Below are positions 33,684 through 40,707 of a stretch of 43,406 nucleotides of DNA, piece by piece. Position 1 is the stretch's first letter, and the number at the start of each line of letters is the position of its first letter. Source of the DNA: Lachnospiraceae bacterium (lineage in GTDB: Bacteria; Bacillota; Clostridia; Lachnospirales; Lachnospiraceae); assembly GCA_022799755.1 (NCBI GenBank), contig JAAWOU010000028.1, forward strand, positions 1-43,406, in the 5' to 3' direction. The notes under the pieces are model-generated. The model saw only the letters and a program-made list of their open reading frames with translations, had not been told where the DNA came from and ran no database searches. Made by a program: the position numbers and the translations under genes.

Positions 33684-35822
33684 GTGGGAAAAAGTTTATT
33701 TATCGCGGAAAAGCCCAGCGTGGCAAGGGAGTTCGCAAATGCCTTAAAAGTGAATACCACCTCCAGGGACGGTTATCTGGAATCGGCGGATACCATCGTC
33801 ACCTGGTGTGTGGGCCATCTGGTCACCATGAGCTATCCGGACGCCTACGACCAAAGATACAGACGCTGGAGCTTTGATACCATTCCTTTTTTGCCGGAGG
33901 AATTTAAATACGAGGTCATCGAAAGCTCCAAGAAGCAATATACTATTGTGAGCTCCCTGATGAAGCGTCCCGATGTGACCACCATCTATGTGTGCACGGA
34001 CTCCGGGCGGGAGGGGGAGTACATCTACCGGCTGGTGGAGCAGATGGCCGGCGTCAGGGGCAAGGAGCGCAAGCGGGTTTGGATCGATTCCCAGACAGAG
34101 GAGGAAATCCTGAGAGGGATCCGGGAGGCCAAGGATTTAAAGGAGTATGACAATCTCAGCGCCGCCGCTTACCTGCGGGCGAAAGAGGACTATCTGATGG
34201 GCATCAATTTCTCCCGGGCTCTCACATTAAAGTACGGCAATACGGTTAAAGATTATCTCAAGCGCGACAAGGCGGTGATATCCGTGGGCCGGGTCATGAC
34301 CTGCGTGCTGGGAATCATTGTGAACAGAGAGCGGGAGATCCGTTCCTTTGTAAAGACGCCGTTCTACCGGGTGCTGGGGAATTTCCGGTTTCATGACAAG
34401 GGATTCCAGGGAGAATGGCGGGCAGTGGGCGGCGCGGGGACCAACCCTCCGGAGTCTCTCTGGTACAATTCTCCGAAGCTCTATAAAGACAACGGCTTTC
34501 AGAAAGAGGAGGATGCCAAGGCGCTGATCGCCCATCTGGAGGAGGAGCCCACGGGGGACGTCCTGGTGGAGAGCGTAAACCGGAAAAAGGAGAACAAGAA
34601 CCCGCCCCTGCTCTACAATCTGGCGGAGCTGCAGAACGACTGCTCCAAGCTCTTTAAGATCAGCCCGGACGAGACGCTGCGGGTGGTGCAGGAGCTGTAT
34701 GAGAAAAAGATGGTCACATATCCCAGGACGGACGCAAGAGTGCTGTCCACGGCGGTGGCAAAGGAGATACATAAAAATATAGGCGGGCTGCGGGGGTTTG
34801 GACCCGCGGCGGGATTTGCCGGAGAGATTCTGAACAAAGGCAGCCATAAGGGAATCGAGAAGACCAGATATGTGAATGACAAGCAGATCACGGACCACTA
34901 TGCCATCATACCTACCGGACAGGGCTTGAATAATCTGGGCGGCCTGACGCCGCTTTCCGCAAAGGTCTATGAGCTCATCGTGCGCAGATTCCTGAGCATC
35001 TTCTACCCGCCGGCGGTATATCAGAAATTCGCCCTGAGCATCCGGGTAAAGGAAGAGCGGTTCTTCGCCAATTTCAAGGTATTGGTGGAGGAGGGCTATC
35101 TGAAAGTGGCGGGCAGGAAAGCCGCGGGGCAGGATAAGACAGCGGCCGGAAACGCCGCCGGAGGCGCGGAAAGCGAGAGCGGCAGCACGGCGGAGAAAAG
35201 CGCGCCGGAGAGTGCAAAAGGCGGTGGGGGCAGACCGGGAGAGACAAAAAAGGAAAATGCGGAGAGCCAGGAGACGGAGATAGCGGGCGACGATGCTTTC
35301 ATAAAGCTGCTGGGCGCCCTGAAAAAGGGAGATAAGCTTACAGTGGACTCCTATGAGGTAAAGGAGGGGGAGACATCCCCGCCCAAGCGCTATACGTCGG
35401 GAAGCATCATCCTGACCATGGAGAACGCCGGACAGTTTATCGAGGACGAGGAGCTGCGGGCCCAGATCAAGGGAAGCGGCATCGGCACCAGCGCCACCAG
35501 GGCGGAAATCCTCAAAAAGCTGGTGAATATTGAGTATCTGGCCCTGAACAAGAAGACTCAGGTTCTGACGCCCACTTTGATGGGAGAGATGATATACGAT
35601 GTGGTGGGAAGCTCCATCAGGGCTCTTTTGGACCCGTCCCTGACGGCCAGCTGGGAGAAAGGGCTGACTTTGGTGGCTGACGGAGAGATCACGTCAAAGG
35701 AATATATGGACAAGCTGAACGGATTTGTGGGCCGCCGGACAGAGTATGTCAAGCAGCTGCGCAATCAGGGGGCTCTGTTCACCCAGTTCCAGGCGGCTGC
35801 CGCAAACTATAAGACTTCCTGA
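33684..35822 (+). CDS. topB: DNA topoisomerase III (type IA)
   Basis: Relaxes and decatenates DNA by passing a strand through a transient single-strand break. 712 residues, probable GTG start at 33684 (MGKSLFIAEKPSVA). The Toprim domain has Glu9 and the acidic motif TDSGREGE (Asp106 to Glu112), where the usual second Asp is Gly, a variant seen in many Firmicute TopB proteins. Catalytic Tyr346 lies in MVTYPRTD. A hydrophilic, low-complexity insertion (about residues 473-535, rich in Ala, Gly, Glu, Lys) interrupts the region before the last arch. The gene follows asd by 62 bases. TopB genes also occur on integrative elements, but nothing else here indicates one. Confidence 0.94.
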   Translation: MGKSLFIAEKPSVAREFANALKVNTTSRDGYLESADTIVTWCVGHLVTMSYPDAYDQRYRRWSFDTIPFLPEEFKYEVIESSKKQYTIVSSLMKRPDVTTIYVCTDSGREGEYIYRLVEQMAGVRGKERKRVWIDSQTEEEILRGIREAKDLKEYDNLSAAAYLRAKEDYLMGINFSRALTLKYGNTVKDYLKRDKAVISVGRVMTCVLGIIVNREREIRSFVKTPFYRVLGNFRFHDKGFQGEWRAVGGAGTNPPESLWYNSPKLYKDNGFQKEEDAKALIAHLEEEPTGDVLVESVNRKKENKNPPLLYNLAELQNDCSKLFKISPDETLRVVQELYEKKMVTYPRTDARVLSTAVAKEIHKNIGGLRGFGPAAGFAGEILNKGSHKGIEKTRYVNDKQITDHYAIIPTGQGLNNLGGLTPLSAKVYELIVRRFLSIFYPPAVYQKFALSIRVKEERFFANFKVLVEEGYLKVAGRKAAGQDKTAAGNAAGGAESESGSTAEKSAPESAKGGGGRPGETKKENAESQETEIAGDDAFIKLLGALKKGDKLTVDSYEVKEGETSPPKRYTSGSIILTMENAGQFIEDEELRAQIKGSGIGTSATRAEILKKLVNIEYLALNKKTQVLTPTLMGEMIYDVVGSSIRALLDPSLTASWEKGLTLVADGEITSKEYMDKLNGFVGRRTEYVKQLRNQGALFTQFQAAAANYKTS

Positions 35823-35906
35823 GTCTTTGGAAAGACGTTTGGCTGCCGGCCAGACAGGGAAAATACATTGATACCTTTTTTCTAAATGGGGAGGGGGAAT
35901 AAGAAT

Positions 35907-36593
35907 ATGAACAATACCATCACAGTTTCGGAACTATATGATTTAAAGGAAACCATTGCGGCACAATTGCTGGAGGGCGTCACATACCCCTGGGAGGCGC
36001 TCCCTATGATACATGATTTCATCATCCGCCTGGGGGAGGGGCTTCCAAAGGATATCTACGAGGAGAGGGGAGAGCATATCTGGGTGGCGAAGTCCGCCAA
36101 GGTAGCGCCCACGGCCTGCCTGAACGGGCCTCTGATCATAGATGAGGACGCGGAGGTCAGACACTGTGCTTTCGTCCGCGGCAATGCCATTGTGGGAAAG
36201 GGCGCCGTGGTGGGCAATTCCACGGAACTGAAGAATGTGATTCTGTTTAACAAAGTGCAGGTGCCCCACTATAATTATGTGGGCGACAGCATCCTGGGCT
36301 TTAAGTCCCACATGGGCGCGGGCTCCATCACCTCCAATGTAAAGAGCGATAAGACTTTGGTGGCGGTAAAGGGGCAGGGCGTCGAGATTAAGACAGGGTT
36401 AAAGAAGATGGGAGCCATGCTGGGCGACAATGTGGAGGTAGGCTGCAACAGCGTCTTAAATCCCGGAACCGTCGTCGGCAGAAACACGAATATCTATCCC
36501 GGCTCCATGGTGCGCGGGGTGATCCCCGGGGGAAGTATCTACAAGAAAGCCACGGAAATCGCAGAAAAGCGACAGGAATGCCCGGACGCGTAA
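35907..36593 (+). CDS. Left-handed beta-helix protein, acyl/nucleotidyltransferase-like
   Basis: 228 residues from ATG 35907, preceded by GGGGAGGGGGAA; ATG 35886 lies before that site. The body from about residue 58 shows hexapeptide repeats of a left-handed beta-helix (VAKSAKVAPTACLNG, AIVGKGAVVGNSTEL, VEVGCNSVLNPGTVVG), with GAGSITSNVKSDKT as the usual loop in GlmU-like enzymes. The N-terminal 55 residues are helical (ELYDLKETIAAQLL). No nucleotidyltransferase domain is present. Relatives are annotated as UDP-N-acetylglucosamine pyrophosphorylase-related; acetyl transfer or sugar-nucleotide binding is possible but unproven. Confidence 0.85.
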   Translation: MNNTITVSELYDLKETIAAQLLEGVTYPWEALPMIHDFIIRLGEGLPKDIYEERGEHIWVAKSAKVAPTACLNGPLIIDEDAEVRHCAFVRGNAIVGKGAVVGNSTELKNVILFNKVQVPHYNYVGDSILGFKSHMGAGSITSNVKSDKTLVAVKGQGVEIKTGLKKMGAMLGDNVEVGCNSVLNPGTVVGRNTNIYPGSMVRGVIPGGSIYKKATEIAEKRQECPDA

Positions 36594-36641
36594 TTTTACA
36601 AAAAAATACTGGATTTTTTCACGTAAATATGAGAGAATAAG

Positions 36642-36678
36642 AGGGACAAACTGGAAATCAATTTCCAAAGGGACAAAC
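36642..36678. promoter_or_regulatory. Dyad flanked by direct repeats upstream of the scaffold/GGGtGRT operon
   Basis: AGGGACAAAC occurs at 36642-36651 and again at 36669-36678, 27 bases apart. Between them lies a perfect dyad, TGGAAAT (36652-36658) and ATTTCCA (36661-36667), two bases apart. The block is about 75-110 bases before the first gene, a fitting place for an operator. No clear -35/-10 pair could be assigned nearby. Confidence 0.5.
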
Positions 36679-36750
36679 AATGGAGAGGACGCAGCCGCGG
36701 ACTTTCCTTTGTCATGAATAATAACATACATAATCGAAAGGAGATTTCAC

Positions 36751-37443
36751 ATGATTTATTCAAAGGAAGTTGAAGAAATGTGCACAGTCGCTCAGGGTGT
36801 GCATCATGGTTGTGCGCCTATCCCCGAAGAAGCCAAGTGGGTGCAGGCGAAAGAAGTCAAGGATATTTCCGGCCTGACACACGGCGTGGGCTGGTGCGCT
36901 CCCCAGCAGGGCGCCTGCAAGCTGACCCTGAACGTGAAAGAGGGAATCATTCAGGAGGCGCTGGTGGAGACCATCGGCTGCTCCGGCATGACTCATTCCG
37001 CTGCTATGGCCTCGGAGATTCTTCCCGGCCTGACGGTAATGGAAGCGCTGAACACCGACCTTGTATGCGACGCTATCAATACCGCTATGAGAGAGCTGTT
37101 TTTACAGATCGTCTACGGACGTACCCAGAGCGCATTCTCCGAGGACGGACTTCCCGTGGGCGCCGGTCTGGAGGACCTGGGCAAGGGCTTGCGGAGCCAG
37201 GTGGGCACCATGTACGGCACACTGAAGAAAGGACCCCGTTATCTGGAGATGGCGGAGGGCTATGTGACCGGTATTGCTTTGGATAAGAATGATGAGATCA
37301 TCGGATATCAGTTCGTGAATCTCGGAAAGATGACTGATTTCATCAAGAAAGGCGATGATCCCAACACCGCATACGAGAAAGCGAAAGGTCAGTATGGCCG
37401 CGTCGACGATGCCGTGAAGATTATCGATCCCAGGAAAGAGTGA
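36751..37443 (+). CDS. Iron-sulfur cluster assembly scaffold-like protein (partner of GGGtGRT protein)
   Basis: 230 residues, soluble. Cysteines at 11, 21, 49, 56, 77 and 106 are candidates for metal ligands; the segment IGCSGMTHSAAMASEIL around Cys77 resembles the GC-x-x-x-x-ASM motif of NifU/IscU scaffolds, and Cys106 follows at similar spacing. Relatives are annotated as Fe-S scaffold proteins, but the overall sequence is not a standard IscU. AAAGGAG precedes the ATG. Codon use is strongly biased to a preferred set, as in the next gene, which suggests high expression. It is 26 bases before the GGGtGRT gene and the two form one transcript ending at a strong terminator. The biochemical role is not established. 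Confidence 0.85.
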   Translation: MIYSKEVEEMCTVAQGVHHGCAPIPEEAKWVQAKEVKDISGLTHGVGWCAPQQGACKLTLNVKEGIIQEALVETIGCSGMTHSAAMASEILPGLTVMEALNTDLVCDAINTAMRELFLQIVYGRTQSAFSEDGLPVGAGLEDLGKGLRSQVGTMYGTLKKGPRYLEMAEGYVTGIALDKNDEIIGYQFVNLGKMTDFIKKGDDPNTAYEKAKGQYGRVDDAVKIIDPRKE

Positions 37444-37469
37444 TAAAAGGATAAAGGAGGACAGGAAAA

Positions 37470-38480
37470 ATGGCTTTATTTGAATCATATGAAAGACGTA
37501 TTGATAAGATTACAGAAGTACTGAACGGCTATGGCATCTCCTCTATCGAAGAAGCAGAGAAGATCACAAAGGACGCAGGACTGGACGTATACGAGCAGGT
37601 AAAGAAGATTCAGCCTATCTGCTTTGAGAACGCCTGCTGGGCTTACACCGTGGGCGCGGCCATCGCCATCAAGAAAGGCTGCCGCAAGGCTTCCGAGGCT
37701 GCCGCAGCCATCGGCGAGGGTCTTCAGGCATTCTGCATTCCCGGATCTGTTGCAGATACCCGTAAAGTAGGTCTGGGCCACGGCAATCTGGGCAAGATGC
37801 TCCTGGAGGAGGATACCGACTGCTTCTGCTTCCTGGCAGGACATGAATCCTTTGCGGCCGCAGAGGGCGCTATCGGCATCGCGGAGAAGGCCAACAAGGT
37901 TCGCCAGAAACCTCTGCGCGTTATCTTAAACGGCCTTGGCAAGGATGCGGCGAAGATTATCTCCCGTATCAACGGCTTTACATTCGTGGAGACAGAGTAT
38001 GACCCTTATACCAATGAGGTTAAGGAAATCGAGAGAACCCCTTATTCCGAGGGACTGCGCTCCAAGGTGAACTGCTACGGCTCCAACAGCGTACCCGAGG
38101 GCGTGGCAATCATGTGGAAAGAGAACGTGGACGTATCCATCACAGGCAACTCCACCAATCCCACCAGATTCCAGCATCCCGTTGCAGGTACCTACAAGAA
38201 AGAGAGAACCGAAGCCGGCAAGAAGTACTTCTCCGTGGCTTCCGGCGGCGGCACGGGACGTACCCTGCATCCCGACAACATGGCGGCAGGCCCTGCCTCC
38301 TACGGCTTCACGGACACCCTGGGACGTATGCACTCCGACGCCCAGTTCGCAGGTTCTTCCTCTGTTCCCGCGCATGTTGAGATGATGGGCCTCATCGGCA
38401 TGGGCAACAACCCCATGGTAGGCGCTACGGTTGCAGTGGCCGTCTCCATCGAAATGGCTGCTGCAGAGGGCAAGTTCTAA
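37470..38480 (+). CDS. GGGtGRT protein
   Basis: 336 residues, soluble, with the naming motif GGGTGRT at residues 259-265 in SVASGGGTGRTLHPDNMA. Other conserved-looking parts are PICFENACWAYTVGAAIAIK, VGLGHGNLGKMLL, ITGNSTNPTRFQHPVAGTYK and GMGNNPMVGATVAVAV. I see no classic nucleotide-binding or metal motif, although several Cys and Gly-rich loops are present. The family is common in anaerobic Firmicutes next to an Fe-S-scaffold-like gene, as here, and its function is unknown. AAAGGAGGA precedes the start. Codon choice is highly biased compared with neighbours, implying an abundant protein. Confidence 0.9.
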   Translation: MALFESYERRIDKITEVLNGYGISSIEEAEKITKDAGLDVYEQVKKIQPICFENACWAYTVGAAIAIKKGCRKASEAAAAIGEGLQAFCIPGSVADTRKVGLGHGNLGKMLLEEDTDCFCFLAGHESFAAAEGAIGIAEKANKVRQKPLRVILNGLGKDAAKIISRINGFTFVETEYDPYTNEVKEIERTPYSEGLRSKVNCYGSNSVPEGVAIMWKENVDVSITGNSTNPTRFQHPVAGTYKKERTEAGKKYFSVASGGGTGRTLHPDNMAAGPASYGFTDTLGRMHSDAQFAGSSSVPAHVEMMGLIGMGNNPMVGATVAVAVSIEMAAAEGKF

Positions 38481-38520
38481 AGTATTCATGAAAAAATGCG
38501 GTTAAGGCAGTAACCCGAAG

Positions 38521-38555
38521 CCTCCCTTGGAAAGATCCGAGGGAGGTTTATTTTA
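38521..38555 (+). terminator. Intrinsic terminator of the scaffold/GGGtGRT operon
   Basis: CCTCCCTTGGA (38521-38531), loop AAGA, TCCGAGGGAGG (38536-38546), an 11-base stem with one G-T pair, followed by TTTATTTTA. Confidence 0.92.
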
Positions 38556-38607
38556 TAAGTAAATTCGTAAGCTATCCTAAATCTTCTCTTAATTTTTTAA
38601 TTTCCTA

Positions 38608-38636
38608 TGGAAATCCGACAGACACTATTGTATAAT
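38608..38636 (+). promoter_or_regulatory. Promoter of the small membrane protein operon
   Basis: TGGAAA (38608-38613), a 17-base spacer and a perfect TATAAT (38631-38636). CACTAT (38623-38628) and ATAGTG (38642-38647) are arranged as a dyad around the -10 and could be an operator. The start point falls after 38640, so the ATG at 38639 cannot begin the gene. Confidence 0.65.
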
Positions 38637-38686
38637 AAATGATAGTGAACGATCTCAAGAAAAATTCAGAGCAGGGGGATGGCGGG

Positions 38687-39217
38687 ATGAGTAAAAAAAT
38701 ATGTCCTATATGCGGGTATCGGGATGAGGGAGACGCGGCCTATTGCAGGGAGTGCGGCGCAAAAATGACGGAAAGCCAGGGAGACGCATGGTCTGCCTAT
38801 GAGCAGAGAGGGCAGTACAGCAGCTATCAGGAGAATTCCTCGCAGGAGTCCTCCGGCAGCAGCGGGGGACAGTATAGCAATTACCAGGATTACACGTCGA
38901 AGATCCCCTATCAGAGCACGGATGACTACGGAGCCGAGTCCGGAGCCAACGGACTTCAGATCGCCGGGCTTGTATGCGGTATTCTGGCCATATGTTCCTG
39001 CTGCTGTTACGGTCTTCCCGCTGTGATCTTCGGGATAGCAGGCATTATCTGTGCCGCTATGGGCAATCGGACCAGCAAGAACGGCATCGGCACGGCCGGC
39101 ATGGTGTGTTCCGTCATTGGTCTGATTCTGGGCGTCATTGCCGTGGTGTATTATGCTATGGTAATCAGTCAGCTGATACAGATGGATTATATGGACAGCA
39201 TTATGGATATGATGTAA
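38687..39217 (+). CDS. Zinc-ribbon and DUF4190-type membrane protein
   Basis: 176 residues. A zinc ribbon opens the protein (CPICGYRDEG then YCRECGAKM, four Cys). Residues about 32-85 are a Ser/Gln/Tyr/Gly-rich flexible linker (repeated QYSSYQE, QYSNYQD). Residues about 90-165 hold two membrane segments of DUF4190 type (GLQIAGLVCGILAICSCCCYG, and GMVCSVIGLILGVIAVVYYA), with a Cys cluster in the first. The start at ATG 38687 follows GGGGGATGGCGGG. Function unknown. It is first in a three-gene operon of small membrane proteins. Confidence 0.8.
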   Translation: MSKKICPICGYRDEGDAAYCRECGAKMTESQGDAWSAYEQRGQYSSYQENSSQESSGSSGGQYSNYQDYTSKIPYQSTDDYGAESGANGLQIAGLVCGILAICSCCCYGLPAVIFGIAGIICAAMGNRTSKNGIGTAGMVCSVIGLILGVIAVVYYAMVISQLIQMDYMDSIMDMM

Positions 39218-39226
39218 GCGGGCAAA

Positions 39227-39637
39227 ATGGACAAAAAGAGGAAACTGGAGACGGAATTGTTTTATGCGGGGCTTGTTTTTCTGGGATTGGGAGCCGCGGC
39301 ATGGGCAATATATCATTATTTCATCAGGATACCGAGGATGCCCTGCTTTTTTGACGCGGCATTTGGCATATACTGTCCCGGGTGCGGCGGAACCAGGGCG
39401 CTGAAAGCGCTGTTTCACGGCAGGGGGCTGGAGGCCGTGTGGTATCATCCGCTGATTCCCTACACGGCGGCGGTGGGCGGCGGATTTATGGTGACTCAGG
39501 GGCTGGAGCGGCTGGGCGTCAGGCGTGTGAAAGGCTGGAAGTACCACAGCTGGTATCTGTATGTGGGGATCGGTCTGATTGTCCTGAATTTTATCGGTAA
39601 GAATATGCTCCGGCTTATATGGGGCATAACTATGTAG
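39227..39637 (+). CDS. DUF2752 membrane protein
   Basis: 136 residues. The family mark is the segment FGIYCPGCGGTRALKALFHG: a CPxCGxTR motif at the end of the first outside region. About three membrane segments (about 10-30, 70-90 and 105-125) follow. DUF2752 proteins are of unknown function and often lie near zinc-ribbon or DUF4190 proteins in gut Firmicutes. It starts 9 bases after the previous stop with only a weak ribosome site (GCGGGC), so translation is probably coupled. Confidence 0.88.
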   Translation: MDKKRKLETELFYAGLVFLGLGAAAWAIYHYFIRIPRMPCFFDAAFGIYCPGCGGTRALKALFHGRGLEAVWYHPLIPYTAAVGGGFMVTQGLERLGVRRVKGWKYHSWYLYVGIGLIVLNFIGKNMLRLIWGITM

Positions 39638-39675
39638 GCATATTAAAAAAGACAGAAGATATGGAGGTAGCAGGC

Positions 39676-39963
39676 ATGGACAGAAAGACAACGGGAATTG
39701 TGGCTTATCTGACAATCGTAGGTTGGTTTGTGGCCTATTTTGTGGGAGACAGGGAGGATGCAAAATTTCATCTGAACCAGGCACTGGTGGTGCATATGAC
39801 ATTTATTGTTCTCTCCATTCTGGCACGCATTCCCATCGTCGGATGGTTTGTATGGATTTTAAACGCCGTGGTGTTCGTCATCGGCGTTTTGGGAATCATA
39901 TATGCCATTCAGGACCAGGATAAGGAAGTTCCGCTGCTGGGAATCATTAAGCTGTTGAAGTGA
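39676..39963 (+). CDS. Small Tic20/DUF4870-like membrane protein
   Basis: 95 residues from ATG 39676, preceded by GGAGGT at 7 bases; ATG 39619 in the same frame overlaps the DUF2752 gene and lacks a site. The sequence GIVAYLTIVGWFVAYFVGD, the acidic then His-containing AKFHLNQALVVHMT, and IPIVGWFVWILNAVVFVIGVLGI fit the Tic20/DUF4870 four-helix-type family of small membrane proteins. No catalytic residues are evident. It is last in the operon and is followed by a terminator. Confidence 0.8.
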   Translation: MDRKTTGIVAYLTIVGWFVAYFVGDREDAKFHLNQALVVHMTFIVLSILARIPIVGWFVWILNAVVFVIGVLGIIYAIQDQDKEVPLLGIIKLLK

Positions 39964-39984
39964 TCGAGAGCAAAAGGAAGCATG

Positions 39985-40017
39985 AAAAAACCATCGGTTG
40001 GCGCCGATGGCTTTTTT
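39985..40017. terminator. Bidirectional terminator between convergent genes
   Basis: CCATCGG (39991-39997) and CCGATGG (40004-40010) form a 7-base stem with loop TTGGCG. Six A (39985-39990) lie on the left and six T (40012-40017) on the right, so it works in both directions. It touches the stop codon of the minus-strand lipoprotein gene. Confidence 0.92.
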
Positions 40018-40493
40018 CATTCTGTCCCGTATTCAATGCTCAGGTCTGCGTCCGTGGGCTCCTCTCCGTGGAGGAAAGAAATGATGATCTGGATCCGCTT
40101 ATAGGCTCTGGAATAGTTCTGCTTGGCGTACTCGGCGGTGTTCTCGTCATAGCTCTCGCCGCCATAGGCGTCGTGATAGCTCTTCACGGCCTCGGTCATG
40201 TATTCGCTTGACTCGTCTGCCAGGTTCTCCAGATAGTCGAATTCCTGGGGAAAGTCCAGCTGGGCAAAATGTCGGAAAGCGCTGTCGAGATCGTCGAGAT
40301 TGGCAAGCAGCTGGGCGGTGGCATCGTCTGACTGAGCATCGATCTGATTGATGGAACTGTCTATTTCGGAAATCCTGGTACAGAAGTCGTCAATGCTTTT
40401 TTTGAACCGGGCCAGCTCGGAATCTTCACCGCAGGCAGTCAGTATGACAGCGGTTAAAAACGCCCAGAAAACGATATGTATCCTTTTATTCAC
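40017..40493 (-). CDS. Small lipoprotein of unknown function
   Basis: 158 residues with a GTG start (40491-40493) preceded by GGAGGT on the minus strand. The signal peptide ends in lipobox LTAC (Cys21), so the mature protein is membrane-anchored outside. The mature part is acidic and helical (FKKSIDDFCTRISEIDSSINQ, LLANLDDLDSAFRHFAQ), of coiled-coil type. It resembles generic lipoproteins of Firmicutes with no known role. Only a single additional Cys is present. It is convergent with the small membrane protein operon. Confidence 0.8.
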   Translation of the reverse strand: MNKRIHIVFWAFLTAVILTACGEDSELARFKKSIDDFCTRISEIDSSINQIDAQSDDATAQLLANLDDLDSAFRHFAQLDFPQEFDYLENLADESSEYMTEAVKSYHDAYGGESYDENTAEYAKQNYSRAYKRIQIIISFLHGEEPTDADLSIEYGTE

Positions 40494-40602
40494 TTGGTTT
40501 GACCTCCGATTTCATGCCTTTCAAACAAAATACTATTAAAATTTACCACATTTTGCCTATTTCTGCAACAGGTTTTATAGATAAATTGGATAAATCCGCC
40601 CC

Positions 40603-40632
40603 TTTACGATTAAATTATGTCTATGGTATGAT
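40603..40632 (+). promoter_or_regulatory. Promoter of the methionine synthase gene
   Basis: TTTACG (40603-40608), an 18-base spacer and TATGAT (40627-40632). Confidence 0.6.
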
Positions 40633-40656
40633 AAAGACTAAGATTTTGATAGGCGT

Positions 40657-40692
40657 GGAATGCGGGGACGAAAGAGAGAGGAAGCGCATTCC
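40657..40692 (+). promoter_or_regulatory. Leader hairpin just upstream of metH
   Basis: GGAATGCG (40657-40664) pairs perfectly with CGCATTCC (40685-40692) around a 20-base, purine-rich loop. It ends 16 bases before the start codon; the ribosome site (TGAGGA) is just after it. It does not match a SAM, cobalamin or T-box leader that I can recognise. Confidence 0.5.
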
Positions 40693-40707
40693 GGAACTGA
40701 GGAAAAT

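Noticed and set aside
33684..35822. topB as a sign of an integrative conjugative element
   Set aside because: Its neighbours are argH, asd and a metabolic gene; no integrase, relaxase or type IV secretion gene is present.
35823..35880. Terminator after topB
   Set aside because: Two small hairpins (GTCTTT/AAAGAC and GTTTGGC/GCCAGAC) are present, but the T run at 35875-35881 is more than 20 bases away from the stems.
40500..40707. Cobalamin or SAM riboswitch before metH
   Set aside because: The leader after the promoter is only about 70 bases and lacks B12-box or SAM-I core motifs; only a simple hairpin is present.
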